A stretch of DNA of 64,000 nucleotides from positions 8,680,001 through 8,744,000 of the forward strand of contig NZ_CP054932.1 of assembly GCF_013364275.1 (NCBI RefSeq), read 5' to 3'. Positions 8,414 through 17,062 of the stretch are shown piece by piece; the first letter of the stretch is position 1; each line of letters begins with the position of its first letter. Origin of the DNA: Actinomadura sp. NAK00032. Its GTDB lineage: Bacteria; Actinomycetota; Actinomycetes; Streptosporangiales; Streptosporangiaceae. The notes under the pieces are model-generated. The model worked only from the letters and a program-made list of their open reading frames with translations. It made no database searches and was not told where the DNA came from. The position numbers and the translations under genes were made by a program.

Positions 8414-9067
8414 TCAGGCGCCCTCGCAGGCGTCCGCGAGGACTTCCAGGAGGCGCAGCGGGTCGGGCAGCGAGTCGCGCTCCGGCGGCCGCACCCAGGC
8501 CACCTCGCGCCCGTACGGCAGCACCGACGGCGGCGCGACCACGTAGCTGTCGCGGCAGTGCCACCGCATGCCCGGCGTCTCGGCGACGTCCTCGGGCAGG
8601 GTGTCGAGGTGGCACGACCACCACTCGTCCTCGTCGACGGGCGCGCCGCGGGTCGCGACGAAGAACAGGTACCGCTCGTCCCCGAACGACGCGACCGGAC
8701 CGACGGGACGCTCGTCCCGCTCGATCCGGTCGAGGGCGATCGCGCCGGCGGCGGCCGGGACGTCGAACACGTCGAAGACCCGGCCCGTCGGCAGGATGAT
8801 GTTGGCCTCCGGGCGTTTCTCCCACCAGCGCCCGATCACGTCGGGGTCGACGCTGGCCTGGTGCGCCCAGGCCGCCGATACCGGATGCGCGCCCGGGTCG
8901 GGACACCCGATCCGGTCGCAGGAGCACGCCCGGTCGGCGCCGACGTGGGCGCCCGGATAGCACGGCCACCCGAGCTCCGCGTACTCCCGCGCGACCGCGG
9001 CCATCCCGTTGTTCCGTGCCGCCTTCTGCCGCCTGTGCCCAGTGACCGCCAGCATCTCGCCCCCCAA
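8414..9067 (-). CDS. bifunctional DNA primase/polymerase (prim-pol) domain protein
   Basis: 217 residues resembling the archaeo-eukaryotic primase-polymerase N-terminal domain found in plasmid and phage replicases: AREYAELGWPCYPG, a Cys/His cluster with CSCDRIGCPDPGAHP, then RPEANIILPTGRVFDVFDVP. The usual hDhD metal motif is weak here (FDVFDVP), and there is no helicase domain. Small stand-alone copies of this kind occur in actinomycete chromosomes. It lies 108 bases downstream of hemB in the same direction, possibly as the last gene of the heme operon. Its role is unknown. Confidence 0.7.
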   Translation of the reverse strand: MGGEMLAVTGHRRQKAARNNGMAAVAREYAELGWPCYPGAHVGADRACSCDRIGCPDPGAHPVSAAWAHQASVDPDVIGRWWEKRPEANIILPTGRVFDVFDVPAAAGAIALDRIERDERPVGPVASFGDERYLFFVATRGAPVDEDEWWSCHLDTLPEDVAETPGMRWHCRDSYVVAPPSVLPYGREVAWVRPPERDSLPDPLRLLEVLADACEGA

Positions 9068-9175
9068 TAGCCCAAGGTCGCGCGTGGGTTCCTTGGTTAC
9101 CGATGATGCCCGCCCGCGTCACGCCCAGACACGGCAACCCCCAGAAAACAACCCTAAGTAACTAGGGCCCCGGGG

Positions 9176-10159
9176 CTAACGCAACCTTCGTGCAGCCTCC
9201 GTGGCCCAGTAGGTGAGGATCATGTCGGCACCGGCGCGGCGGATCGAGACCAGGGACTCCATGATGGTGCGGTCGCGGTCGATCCAGCCCTTCTCGGCGG
9301 CGGCCTCGATCATCGCGTACTCGCCGCTCACCTGGTAGGCGGCGACGGGCACGTCCACCGTGTCGCGGACGCGGCGGACGATGTCGAGGTAGGCGCCGGC
9401 GGGCTTCACCATCACCATGTCGGCGCCCTCGTCGAGGTCGAGGAGGACCTCGCGGATCGACTCGTCGGCGTTGGCCGGGTCCTGCTGGTGGGTGGAGCGG
9501 TCGCCGAACTGCGGCGCGCACTCGGCGGCGTCGCGGAACGGACCGTAGTACGCGGACGCGTACTTCACCGAGTACCCCAGGATCGCGACGTCGGGGTGGC
9601 CGGAGGCGTCCAGCGCCTGCCGGATCACGCCGACCTGGCCGTCCATCATGCCGGACGGGCCGACCACCGCCGCGCCCGCCTCGGCCTGCGCGACCGCGAT
9701 GGAGGCGTACCGCTCCAGCGTGGCGTCGTTGTCGATCTCGCCCGCGTCGGTGAGGATGCCGCAGTGCCCGTGGTCGGTGTACTCGTCCAGGCACAGGTCC
9801 GTCATGACGACGGTGGCGTCGCCGAGGTCGGACGCGAGGTCGCGCAGCGCGAGCTGGACGATCCCGTCGGGGTCGTCGGCGGCGGAGCCGGTGCCGTCCT
9901 TCACCGCCGGGATCCCGAACAGGATGAGTCCGCCGACGCCGGCCTCGGCCGCCTCGTGCGCGGCCTTGCGCAGGCTGTCGCGGGTGTGCTGGAACACGCC
10001 CGGCATGGACGCGACCGGCTGCGGCTCGGTGATCCCCTCCTTGACGAACATCGGCAGGATGAGATCGGCCGGCGCGAGCCGCGTCTCGGCGACCAGCCGG
10101 CGCAGCGCGGGCGTGCGGCGCAGCCGCCGCGGCCGGGCGACGGGAAACTGTGCGGACAT
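9176..10159 (-). CDS. hemB: porphobilinogen synthase (delta-aminolevulinic acid dehydratase)
   Basis: 327 residues from ATG at 10159 (MSAQFPVARPRRLRRTPALR). The enzyme condenses two 5-aminolevulinate molecules into porphobilinogen. The active-site lysines are in GYSVKYASAYYGPF and MVMVKPAGAYLD. The metal-site block reads DLCLDEYTDHGHCG, with two cysteines, as in many actinobacteria. It starts 17 bases after the hemD stop and belongs to the leftward rex-hemACDB operon. Confidence 0.96.
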   Translation of the reverse strand: MSAQFPVARPRRLRRTPALRRLVAETRLAPADLILPMFVKEGITEPQPVASMPGVFQHTRDSLRKAAHEAAEAGVGGLILFGIPAVKDGTGSAADDPDGIVQLALRDLASDLGDATVVMTDLCLDEYTDHGHCGILTDAGEIDNDATLERYASIAVAQAEAGAAVVGPSGMMDGQVGVIRQALDASGHPDVAILGYSVKYASAYYGPFRDAAECAPQFGDRSTHQQDPANADESIREVLLDLDEGADMVMVKPAGAYLDIVRRVRDTVDVPVAAYQVSGEYAMIEAAAEKGWIDRDRTIMESLVSIRRAGADMILTYWATEAARRLR

Positions 10160-10176
10160 GGGTTCCTCTGGGTGGT

Positions 10177-11838
10177 CTACTTCCGGCGCCGGGCCCCCCG
10201 GCGCATCTGGCTGGGCTTGCGGAGCGGGTCCCCCGCCTCGATCTGGGCCGCCCGCCGGTTCGCACCGTACTCCGCGAGCGCCTCGGCGAGGGCCGATACG
10301 GACGGCTTGTCCGCCATGACGTCGACGCGCAGCCCGTACTCCTCCGCGGTCTTGGCGGTCTGCGGGCCGATCACCGCGATCACCGTCACGTTGTGCGGCT
10401 TGCCGGCGATGCCGATCAGGTTCTTCACCGTGGACGACGAGGTGAACAGCACCGCGTCGAACCCGCCGCCCTTGATCGCCTCGCGGATCGGGGCGGGCGG
10501 CGGCGCGGCGCGGACCGTCCGGTAGGCGGTCACGTCCTCGCACTCCCAGCCGAGCTCGGTCAGCCGGGCGATCAGCACGTCGGTGGCGATGTCGGCGCGC
10601 GGCAGCAGCACCCGGTTGATCGGGTCGAGGTCCTCGTCGTAGGGCGGCCACTCGCGGGCCAGGCCCTCGCCGGACTGCTCCCCGGCCGGGACGAGGTCGG
10701 GCTGGATGCCGAACTCGACCAGCGCGGCGGCGGTCTGCTCGCCGACCGCGGCGACCTTCAGCCCGGCGAACGCGCGGGCGTCGAGGCCGTAGTCGACGAA
10801 CTTCTCCCGGATCGCCTTGACCGCGTTGGTGGAGGTGAACACCACCCACTCGTAGCGGCCGGTGACGAGGCCCTTGACGGCCCGGTCCATCTGCTGGGGG
10901 GTGCGCGGCGGCTCGACGGAGATCGTCGGGACCTCGTCGGGGACGGCCCCGTACCCGCGCAGCTGGTCCGACAGCGACGCGGCCTGCTCCTTGGTGCGCG
11001 GCACCAGCACCCGCCAGCCGAACAGCGGCTTGGTCTCGAACCACGACAGCCGGTCGCGCCAGGCCACGACGTCCCCCACGATGATCATGGCGGGCGACTC
11101 CATGCCCTTGGTGTCGGACGCGAGCTTGCTCAGCGTCGAGACGACCGTCTCCTGCTCGGTGGTGGTGCCGAGGCTCGTCATCGCGGCCGGGGTGGAGTCC
11201 GGGCGACCAGCCGCGACCAGGCCCTTGGACACCTCGGCGACCGCGCCCTCCGCGCCGATGATGACGAGCGTCGCGGAGTCGCTCGCGAACGCCTCCCAGT
11301 CGACGCCGCCGGACGAGGCGTCCACGAACCGGAACTCGCGGTGCTCGGGGTCGGTCAGCGGGATGCCCGCATAGCCCGGCACGCCCGTCACCGCCGACAC
11401 GCCCGGCACGACCTCGAACGGCACGCCCGCCTTGTGCAGCGCGGCGCCCTCGACGGCCAGTCCGCAGGCGACGCCGGGGTCGCCGGCGAACATCCGGACC
11501 ACGCGCCGGCCGGCCTGGGCGGCGCGGACGGCCATCTTCACCGGGTCGCCCTCGGCGGTATCGACGATCTCGGCGTCCGCGCGGCAGTGCGCGAGGACGT
11601 CGGCGGGACAGTGCGCGCGGCTGACGATGACGGTGTCGGCGCGCTCCAGCTCGGCGGCGGCGCGCAGCGTCAGCAGCCCCGGGTCACCGGGGCCCATGCC
11701 GACGATCGCGACCGTCCCCGGCTCCGTCGTCCGGCGCACCGCCGGGGACGCGGCCGGCGCCGCGCCCCTCGCGGTCTTGCCGGTCTTGCTCTCGCCCGCC
11801 CTGCTCTCGGCGGCGGTGCTCTTCGCGGCGGGGCTCAA
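10177..11838 (-). CDS. hemD: fused uroporphyrinogen-III C-methyltransferase / uroporphyrinogen-III synthase
   Basis: 553 residues with two enzymes in one chain. After an Ala/Ser/Lys-rich leader, residues of about 40-290 form a SUMT (CobA-like) tetrapyrrole methyltransferase starting VAIVGMGPGDPGLLTLRAA. About 295-530 form the HemD cyclase, which closes hydroxymethylbilane to uroporphyrinogen III. The fusion sits at the branch between heme and siroheme/cobalamin. CobA-HemD fusions are usual in actinobacteria. Its start overlaps the end of hemC by four bases, indicating translational coupling. Confidence 0.94.
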   Translation of the reverse strand: MSPAAKSTAAESRAGESKTGKTARGAAPAASPAVRRTTEPGTVAIVGMGPGDPGLLTLRAAAELERADTVIVSRAHCPADVLAHCRADAEIVDTAEGDPVKMAVRAAQAGRRVVRMFAGDPGVACGLAVEGAALHKAGVPFEVVPGVSAVTGVPGYAGIPLTDPEHREFRFVDASSGGVDWEAFASDSATLVIIGAEGAVAEVSKGLVAAGRPDSTPAAMTSLGTTTEQETVVSTLSKLASDTKGMESPAMIIVGDVVAWRDRLSWFETKPLFGWRVLVPRTKEQAASLSDQLRGYGAVPDEVPTISVEPPRTPQQMDRAVKGLVTGRYEWVVFTSTNAVKAIREKFVDYGLDARAFAGLKVAAVGEQTAAALVEFGIQPDLVPAGEQSGEGLAREWPPYDEDLDPINRVLLPRADIATDVLIARLTELGWECEDVTAYRTVRAAPPPAPIREAIKGGGFDAVLFTSSSTVKNLIGIAGKPHNVTVIAVIGPQTAKTAEEYGLRVDVMADKPSVSALAEALAEYGANRRAAQIEAGDPLRKPSQMRRGARRRK

Positions 11839-12755
11839 TCGCGCTCCCCCATCAACTGGTCGGCCCCCTGCGCGAGCAGCCGGGCCGCGAGGTCGCGGCC
11901 GATCTGCTCGGCGGCATCCGGGTGGCCGCTTGCGGACAGCCTGATCTGCCGGCTCCCGTCGTAGGCGGCGACGGTCGCGGTCAGATGCAGCTCTTCATCT
12001 ACTTCGGCAGCGTATGTTCCCACGGGCGCGGAGCAGCCCGCCTCCAGCACCGCGAGGATCGTCCGCTCGGCGGTGACGGCGCGCCTGGTCGGGGCGTCGT
12101 CGACCGTTCCAAGCAGCTCCAGCAGGTCGGCCCGGTCGGCGCGGCATTCGAGGGCGAGCGAGCCCTGGCCGGGCGCGGGCAGCATCTGGTCGGGGTCGAA
12201 GACCTCGCCGACCTCCGCCAGCCGCCCGATGCGCTTCAGGCCCGCGTGCGCCAGCACCACGGCGTCCAGCTCACCGTCGGCGATCTTGCGGAGCCGGGTG
12301 TCGGCGTTGCCGCGGATCGGGACGATCTCCAGGTCCGGGCGGAGCGCGCGCAGCTGCGCGACGCGGCGCGGCGAGCCGGTGCCGACGCGGGCGCCGCGCG
12401 GCAGGTCGGCCAGCTTGGACGGCCCGCACAGCGCGTCGCGGGGGTCGTCGCGGCGCGGCGTCGCGGCCAGCGCGATGCCCGGCGTCTGCGACGTCGGCAG
12501 GTCCTTCAGCGAGTGCACGGCGAAGTCCACCTCACCGGACAGGATCTTGTCGCGGAGGGCGTTGACGAACACGCCCGTGCCGCCGATCTGGGCGAGCAGG
12601 GCCTTGGAGACATCACCTTGCGTCGTTACCCCGACCAGCTCCACGGCATGCCCGGTCAGCCGGGTCAACGCGTCCGCGACGCCCTGCGACTGCGTCGTCG
12701 CCATCAGGCTCTTGCGGGTGCCGAGCCGCAGCGCGCGGCCCTTGCCAGTAGTCAC
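11835..12755 (-). CDS. hemC: hydroxymethylbilane synthase (porphobilinogen deaminase)
   Basis: 306 residues from a GTG at 12755 that overlaps the hemA stop (GTGA). It polymerises four porphobilinogens to hydroxymethylbilane. VDFAVHSLKDLPT, GTGSPRRVAQLRALRPD and the cofactor-binding cysteine in EAGCSAPVGTYA are all present. It sits in order between hemA and hemD, with short overlaps on both sides. Confidence 0.96.
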   Translation of the reverse strand: MTTGKGRALRLGTRKSLMATTQSQGVADALTRLTGHAVELVGVTTQGDVSKALLAQIGGTGVFVNALRDKILSGEVDFAVHSLKDLPTSQTPGIALAATPRRDDPRDALCGPSKLADLPRGARVGTGSPRRVAQLRALRPDLEIVPIRGNADTRLRKIADGELDAVVLAHAGLKRIGRLAEVGEVFDPDQMLPAPGQGSLALECRADRADLLELLGTVDDAPTRRAVTAERTILAVLEAGCSAPVGTYAAEVDEELHLTATVAAYDGSRQIRLSASGHPDAAEQIGRDLAARLLAQGADQLMGERD

Positions 12756-14281
12756 GTCTCGTCTCCTTCGCGCCCCGGAGCCGCGTCCCGGGCGCTGACC
12801 GCCCGGACGCTCGCGGCCTGGGCGTTCACCGTCTCCACGTTCACACCGTCCGGCGGCACGGCGCCCGGCACGGTGCTCACCACGTTGCTCGCCGAGTTGC
12901 CCGCGGGCATCGGCGCGGGGCTGACGCAGTCCGCCTCCGCGCACTCCGGCGCGATCTCGGCGGCGGGCTCGTCCTCGCGCATGTCGGCGCGGGCCACCGC
13001 CTGGGGGGCCTTGGGGTCCAGGTCGAACAGCTCGCGCAGCGCGTCGGCGTAGGAGTCGCCGCCCGGCGCCGCCGCCAGCTCCTTGACCCGGACGGTCGGC
13101 GCGTGGAGCAGCTTGTCCACCACGCGCCGCACGGTCTGCTCGATCTCCTTGCGGTCCCGCTCGTCCAGCTCCGGCAGCCGGCCGGTCAGCCGGGCCAGCT
13201 CCGCGTTCACCACGTCCGCGGCCTTGCTGCGCAGCGCGACCACGGTCGGCGCCACGGCGGCGGCGCGGGCGGCGCTGAGGAACGCCTCGACCTCCTCGCA
13301 CACGATCCGCCGGACGGCCTCGACGGCCGCCGGGCCGATCGCCTTCGCGGCCTCCTGCGCGGTGCGCAGGTCGTCCAGGCCGGCCAGCTCGACGCCGGGC
13401 AGGTCGCCGACGGACCGCTCGATGTCGTGCGGCAGCGCCAGGTCCAGGAAGAACCGGCGCCGCCCGTCGTCTCCGACGCCGCGCGCCGTCAGCTGCGCGG
13501 CCGTCAGCACCAGGCCGGTCGCGCCGGTGCAGGACACCACGAGGTCGGCGCCGGCGAGCGCGTCGTCCAGGTCGGCCAGGTCGATCGCGCGGGACGGGAC
13601 GTCCAGCGACTCGGCGAGGCGGGCGGCGTTCGCGTACGTGCGGTTGGCGATCACCACCTCGCCCGCACCGGCGCGGCTCAGCGTGGCGGCCGCCAGCGAG
13701 CTCATCGAGCCGGCGCCGACCACCAGCGCGCGCGTCCCGTCCAGCGGGCCGAGGTGCCGGGCGGCGACGTCCAGGCCCACGCTGACCAGCGACGCGCCGG
13801 CCTTGTCGATGCCGGTCTCGTGGTGGGCGCGCTTGCCCACCCGCAGCGACTGCTGCAGGACGTCGTGCAGGTCGCGGCCGAGCGTCCCCTCGTCCTGCGC
13901 GAGCTTGAACGCCTGCCGGATCTGGCCGAGGATCTGGCCCTCGCCGACGACCATCGACTCCAGCCCGCACGCCACCGCGAACACGTGCTGGACGGCCCGC
14001 TCCTCGTAGTGGACGTACAGGTGCCGGGACAGGTCGTCCATCGGGACGCCGGAGTGCAGCGCCAGCAGCTCGGAGATCGCGGAGACGCCGCCGTGGAACT
14101 TGTCGACCACGGCGTAGATCTCGACCCGGTTGCACGTCGAGACGATCGCGGCCTCGACGACGTTCGCCGAGTCGTGCACCGCGTGCAGCAGCTTGACCAG
14201 GTCGTCCCCGGCCACCGCGGCCCGCTCCAGCACCGCCACGGGCGCGCTGCGGTGACTGAGACCCACCACCAGAATGCTCAT
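12752..14281 (-). CDS. hemA: glutamyl-tRNA reductase
   Basis: 509 residues from ATG at 14281 (MSILVVGLSHRSAPV). It reduces glutamyl-tRNA to glutamate-1-semialdehyde, the committed step of C5 heme synthesis. The nucleophile is the Cys of VSTCNRVEIY. VVGEGQILGQIRQAF and the Rossmann motif VVGAGSMSS follow, then the dimerisation helices. The last ~80 residues are an acidic, low-complexity tail beyond the usual ~430-residue length, as in other actinomycetes. It follows rex by 72 bases and is expected to be repressed by Rex with it. Confidence 0.95.
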   Translation of the reverse strand: MSILVVGLSHRSAPVAVLERAAVAGDDLVKLLHAVHDSANVVEAAIVSTCNRVEIYAVVDKFHGGVSAISELLALHSGVPMDDLSRHLYVHYEERAVQHVFAVACGLESMVVGEGQILGQIRQAFKLAQDEGTLGRDLHDVLQQSLRVGKRAHHETGIDKAGASLVSVGLDVAARHLGPLDGTRALVVGAGSMSSLAAATLSRAGAGEVVIANRTYANAARLAESLDVPSRAIDLADLDDALAGADLVVSCTGATGLVLTAAQLTARGVGDDGRRRFFLDLALPHDIERSVGDLPGVELAGLDDLRTAQEAAKAIGPAAVEAVRRIVCEEVEAFLSAARAAAVAPTVVALRSKAADVVNAELARLTGRLPELDERDRKEIEQTVRRVVDKLLHAPTVRVKELAAAPGGDSYADALRELFDLDPKAPQAVARADMREDEPAAEIAPECAEADCVSPAPMPAGNSASNVVSTVPGAVPPDGVNVETVNAQAASVRAVSARDAAPGREGDET

Positions 14282-14353
14282 GCCGCGTCCTCGCTCATGA
14301 TCGCCCGCCTCGTCCCCGCCCACTGCCGGTTCCGGTCCCCGCCGTGACCGCGC

Positions 14354-15094
14354 TCATGCTTCAACCGTCTCTACGTACTGCGAAGTCCCGGGCGGCGTGT
14401 CGCCCGGGACCAGCGGGGCGAAGCCGTCTGGTCCGCCGGCCTTGCGCTGCTCGTGGAACGCGAGGATCTGCAGCTCGATCGACAGGTCGACCTTGCGCAC
14501 GTCGACCCCGTCGGGCACCGACAGCACGACGGGGGCGAAGTTCAGGACGCTGGTCACGCCCGCGGCCACCACGCGATCGCACACTCCCTGGGCGGCGCCC
14601 GCGGGGGTCGCGATCACGGCGATGGACACGCCGTGGCCCGCGATGATGTCCTCCAGCCCGTCGATGTGCTCCACCGTCATGCCGGAGATCTCCTGCCCGA
14701 CGATGGCCTCGTCCGCGTCCAGCAGGCCCGCCACGCGGAAGCCGCGGGACGCGAAGCCGCCGTAGCCGGCGAGCGCACGGCCCAGGTTACCGACCCCGAT
14801 GATCGCGATCACCCAGTCCTGGGTGAGGCCGAGCTCGCGGGAGATCTGGTAGACGAGGTACTCGACCTCGTAGCCGACGCCCCGGGTGCCGTAGGAGCCG
14901 AGGTGGGACAGGTCCTTGCGGAGCTTGGCCGAGTTCACGCCGGCGGCCGCCGCCAGTTCCTCGGACGAGACGGTCGCGACGCCGCGCTCCTGGAGCCCGG
15001 TGAGCGCCCGCAGGTACACCGGGAGCCGCGCGACGGTGGCTTCGGGGATGCCGCGGCCCGCGCGGTCGCGGTGCCGGTTCTGTCGAGGTGTCAC
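14354..15094 (-). CDS. rex: redox-sensing transcriptional repressor Rex
   Basis: 246 residues from a GTG at 15094. An N-terminal winged helix (IPEATVARLPVYLRAL; VNSAKLRKDLSHLGSYGTRGVGY) is followed by a Rossmann domain (IIGVGNLGRALAGY) that senses the NADH/NAD+ ratio. Rex represses respiratory and heme genes when NADH is low. The open frame extends 51 codons further upstream to 15247, but homologues start near this GTG, and the upstream part overlaps the operator. As the first gene of the heme cluster it probably autoregulates. Confidence 0.95.
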   Translation of the reverse strand: MTPRQNRHRDRAGRGIPEATVARLPVYLRALTGLQERGVATVSSEELAAAAGVNSAKLRKDLSHLGSYGTRGVGYEVEYLVYQISRELGLTQDWVIAIIGVGNLGRALAGYGGFASRGFRVAGLLDADEAIVGQEISGMTVEHIDGLEDIIAGHGVSIAVIATPAGAAQGVCDRVVAAGVTSVLNFAPVVLSVPDGVDVRKVDLSIELQILAFHEQRKAGGPDGFAPLVPGDTPPGTSQYVETVEA

Positions 15095-15223
15095 GGCCTG
15101 CTCTTCAAGCTCGACGCTGGAGACGGGGCGCCGGATGGCCCCCTCGCCCCGGCCTGCGCGGCTCGGTAACGGCCTGACGACCGCGGCCCGACCGCCCCCA
15201 GGGCTGGCCACCAGGTTAAGCCT

Positions 15224-15241
15224 TTGTGAACACGCGCACAA
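15224..15241. promoter_or_regulatory. predicted Rex operator (ROP box)
   Basis: The 18 bases TTGTGAACACGCGCACAA have arms TTGTG/CACAA and match the actinobacterial Rex consensus (TTGTGAA-N4-TTCACAA) except in part of the right arm. The site lies 130 bases upstream of the rex start. This is the expected place for autoregulation of a rex-hem operon, as established for Streptomyces coelicolor. Confidence 0.8.
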
Positions 15242-15374
15242 AGTCACCCCCCGGTCGGACGGGCCGGGCGGACGCGCGGAAACGCCGCCCTACTGGGCCT
15301 TCCAGCCTACGGGCCCACAACCCGAATGTCGTTCGGATGTGACCGACCCGACACCCCCGGCGGGTTCTCGCCGG

Positions 15375-15626
15375 TCAGCGCGGCTTGCCGACGGCGGCGC
15401 GCAGCCGGGCCTCGTCGACACGCCAGAAGTCGTGCTGGACGCCGTTGACCAGCGTGACCGGGATCTGCTCCCAGTACCGCTCGTAGTCGGCCTCCGACTT
15501 CGTGATGTCCCGTTCCTCCCACGCGACCCCGAGGTCGCCGGCGACCCGCTCGATCACCGCGCGGGCGTCGTCGCACAGATGGCAGCCCGGCTTGCCGAGC
15601 AGCGTGATCATGATCTCGTCCGGCAT
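15375..15626 (-). CDS. glutaredoxin-family (thioredoxin-fold) protein
   Basis: 83 residues. MITLLGKPGCHLCDDARAVIER carries a CHLC redox motif at the start of a short thioredoxin fold, and IPVTLVNGVQHDFWRVDEARLR gives the cis-Pro region. It probably acts as a disulfide reductase or redox carrier in the cytoplasm. Homologues of this size lie next to rex/hemA in many actinomycetes. A second Met five codons in is an equally good start. It begins one base after the stop of the upstream membrane/ABM gene, so the two are likely co-transcribed. Confidence 0.85.
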   Translation of the reverse strand: MPDEIMITLLGKPGCHLCDDARAVIERVAGDLGVAWEERDITKSEADYERYWEQIPVTLVNGVQHDFWRVDEARLRAAVGKPR

Positions 15627-15627
15627 C

Positions 15628-16908
15628 TCACCTCCCGGGGACGCCCGGCGCCGGCAGCGGCACCTTGGCCGGGCCGAGCTTCAGCTCGATCACGTTCGTC
15701 GCGAGCACGTGCGTGCGCGAATCCGCCAGGAACCGGCGCAGGTGCGCCTGCCCGCGGTGCGCGGCGAACGCCGCCTCGTCCCGGAAGAGCTGGTAGAAGA
15801 TCCGCTGCGTGGGGCCGCCGACCACCTCGTGGCAGGCGAAGATCACCGTGTCCGGCTCGGCCGCCAGCGCGGCCTTCACCAGGTCGGCGGCGAGCCGGTC
15901 GAAGGCCTCCTCGCGGCCGTCCAGCAGCGTGTAGACGGTGATCTGGCCGCACGCGTTCGCCAGCTCCCCGCCGGCGGCGGGCGCCGGAGCGCCGGGCAGG
16001 CCGGGCAGCCCGGCGGGGCCGCCCAGGCCGTCGACGGCGGTCGGCCCGGCCGGGTTGTCGGGGAAGCGCAGCTCCTCGACGGACGGCTCCGGGAAGCGCA
16101 GCTCGCCGCGCCGCGGCTCGGGCGAGGGGGTCGGCGCCGGGACGGGCTCGGCCTTGGCCGCGTACGGCTGCTCCTCGTAGCCGGTCGCGGGCTGGTAGCC
16201 GTCCTGGTCGTCGTAGCCCTCGTAGTCGTCGTAGTCGCCGTCCTCGTCGTAGACGGGGATCGTGCGCATCGCGCCGTACCAGACGAGCCCGACCGCGGCG
16301 CCGAGCGCGATCACCGCGAGCGGCGCCGGCAGGAACCCGCGGGTGCCGCTGACGACCAGCACGCCCGCGAGCGCGACCAGCGCGACCGGGATCAGCAGCT
16401 CGGCGGCCTCCTGGTCCTGCTTGCTCGCCAGCCACGCGGTGACGCCGGTGCACGCGACCAGGGAGACCACCGCGACGACGTGCGCGCCGTCGACGAGCAG
16501 CAGCGGCAGCGCGTCGTAGGTGGAGCCCGGCTTGGGCAGGCTCTTGGAGAGCGAGCCCTTCAGCGGGTCCAGGATGAGGATCACGATCGCGACCACCGTG
16601 TAGGAGATCGCGAACAGCCATCCCGCGAACCGCACCTGCACGTAGCGCGCGATCAGCTCGACCATGCCGAGCGCGAGCCATACCGGCCCGATCAGCGCGG
16701 CGCCGAGCTCCATGACCCGGAACAGCGGGCCGTTGAACCCCATCATGAAGCCGAGGGCCATGCACAGCAGCGCGAGCGTCAGCCCGACCTGGGTGAAGGA
16801 CCACGCGATGAGGTAGAGCAGCCGGTCCTTGTAGGCGCGCTGAACCAGCAACCCGGTGGCGGCCAGGGCGCCAAGGGTCGCCAGAAGCGCGAGAAGAGCG
16901 GAGACCAT
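15628..16908 (-). CDS. multi-pass membrane protein fused to an antibiotic-biosynthesis-monooxygenase (ABM) domain
   Basis: 426 residues. Residues of about 1-230 form roughly seven hydrophobic helices. A linker (about 235-330) is rich in Asp/Tyr, then Pro. About 335-415 form a dimeric alpha/beta-barrel ABM-like domain (ITVYTLLDGREEAFDRLAADLVKAAL; IFYQLFRDEAAFAAHRGQAHLRRF). ABM domains include heme-degrading and quinol monooxygenases. The distance from the heme operon is short and a glutaredoxin gene follows, so a redox or heme link is possible but inferred. No catalytic role can be assigned. Confidence 0.75.
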   Translation of the reverse strand: MVSALLALLATLGALAATGLLVQRAYKDRLLYLIAWSFTQVGLTLALLCMALGFMMGFNGPLFRVMELGAALIGPVWLALGMVELIARYVQVRFAGWLFAISYTVVAIVILILDPLKGSLSKSLPKPGSTYDALPLLLVDGAHVVAVVSLVACTGVTAWLASKQDQEAAELLIPVALVALAGVLVVSGTRGFLPAPLAVIALGAAVGLVWYGAMRTIPVYDEDGDYDDYEGYDDQDGYQPATGYEEQPYAAKAEPVPAPTPSPEPRRGELRFPEPSVEELRFPDNPAGPTAVDGLGGPAGLPGLPGAPAPAAGGELANACGQITVYTLLDGREEAFDRLAADLVKAALAAEPDTVIFACHEVVGGPTQRIFYQLFRDEAAFAAHRGQAHLRRFLADSRTHVLATNVIELKLGPAKVPLPAPGVPGR

Positions 16909-16989
16909 CGCGCCTAATGGTGCCCGATGCCGCGAGCGGACGGGTAACCGCGCCGCTGAAGACCGGGAAAGACCCCATGAAACCGGCCA

Positions 16990-17019
16990 TTGCTTCCCGT
17001 ACCTTCCGGTATCTAGAGT
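16990..17019 (+). promoter_or_regulatory. possible sigma70-type promoter of the bldN homologue
   Basis: TTGCTT (16990-16995) and TAGAGT (17014-17019) are separated by 18 bases and lie 44 bases before the start codon. Streptomyces bldN is also controlled by BldD. Only a single half-site-like GGGTAA is seen further upstream, so BldD control is not supported here. Confidence 0.35.
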
Positions 17020-17062
17020 GGCAGATCACGCCGGAGGTCGCGTACGCCCCGAGGAGAACTGC

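Noticed and set aside
9176..11044. 622-codon frame containing hemB
   Set aside because: Only the part from the ATG at 10159 is hemB. The upstream part lies out of phase over hemD.
11835..14135. 766-codon frame containing hemC
   Set aside because: The coding sequence begins at the GTG at 12755. The rest is antiphase to hemA.
16922..16960. BldD operator upstream of bldN
   Set aside because: Only a single GNGTNA-like half-site was found, without the paired half.
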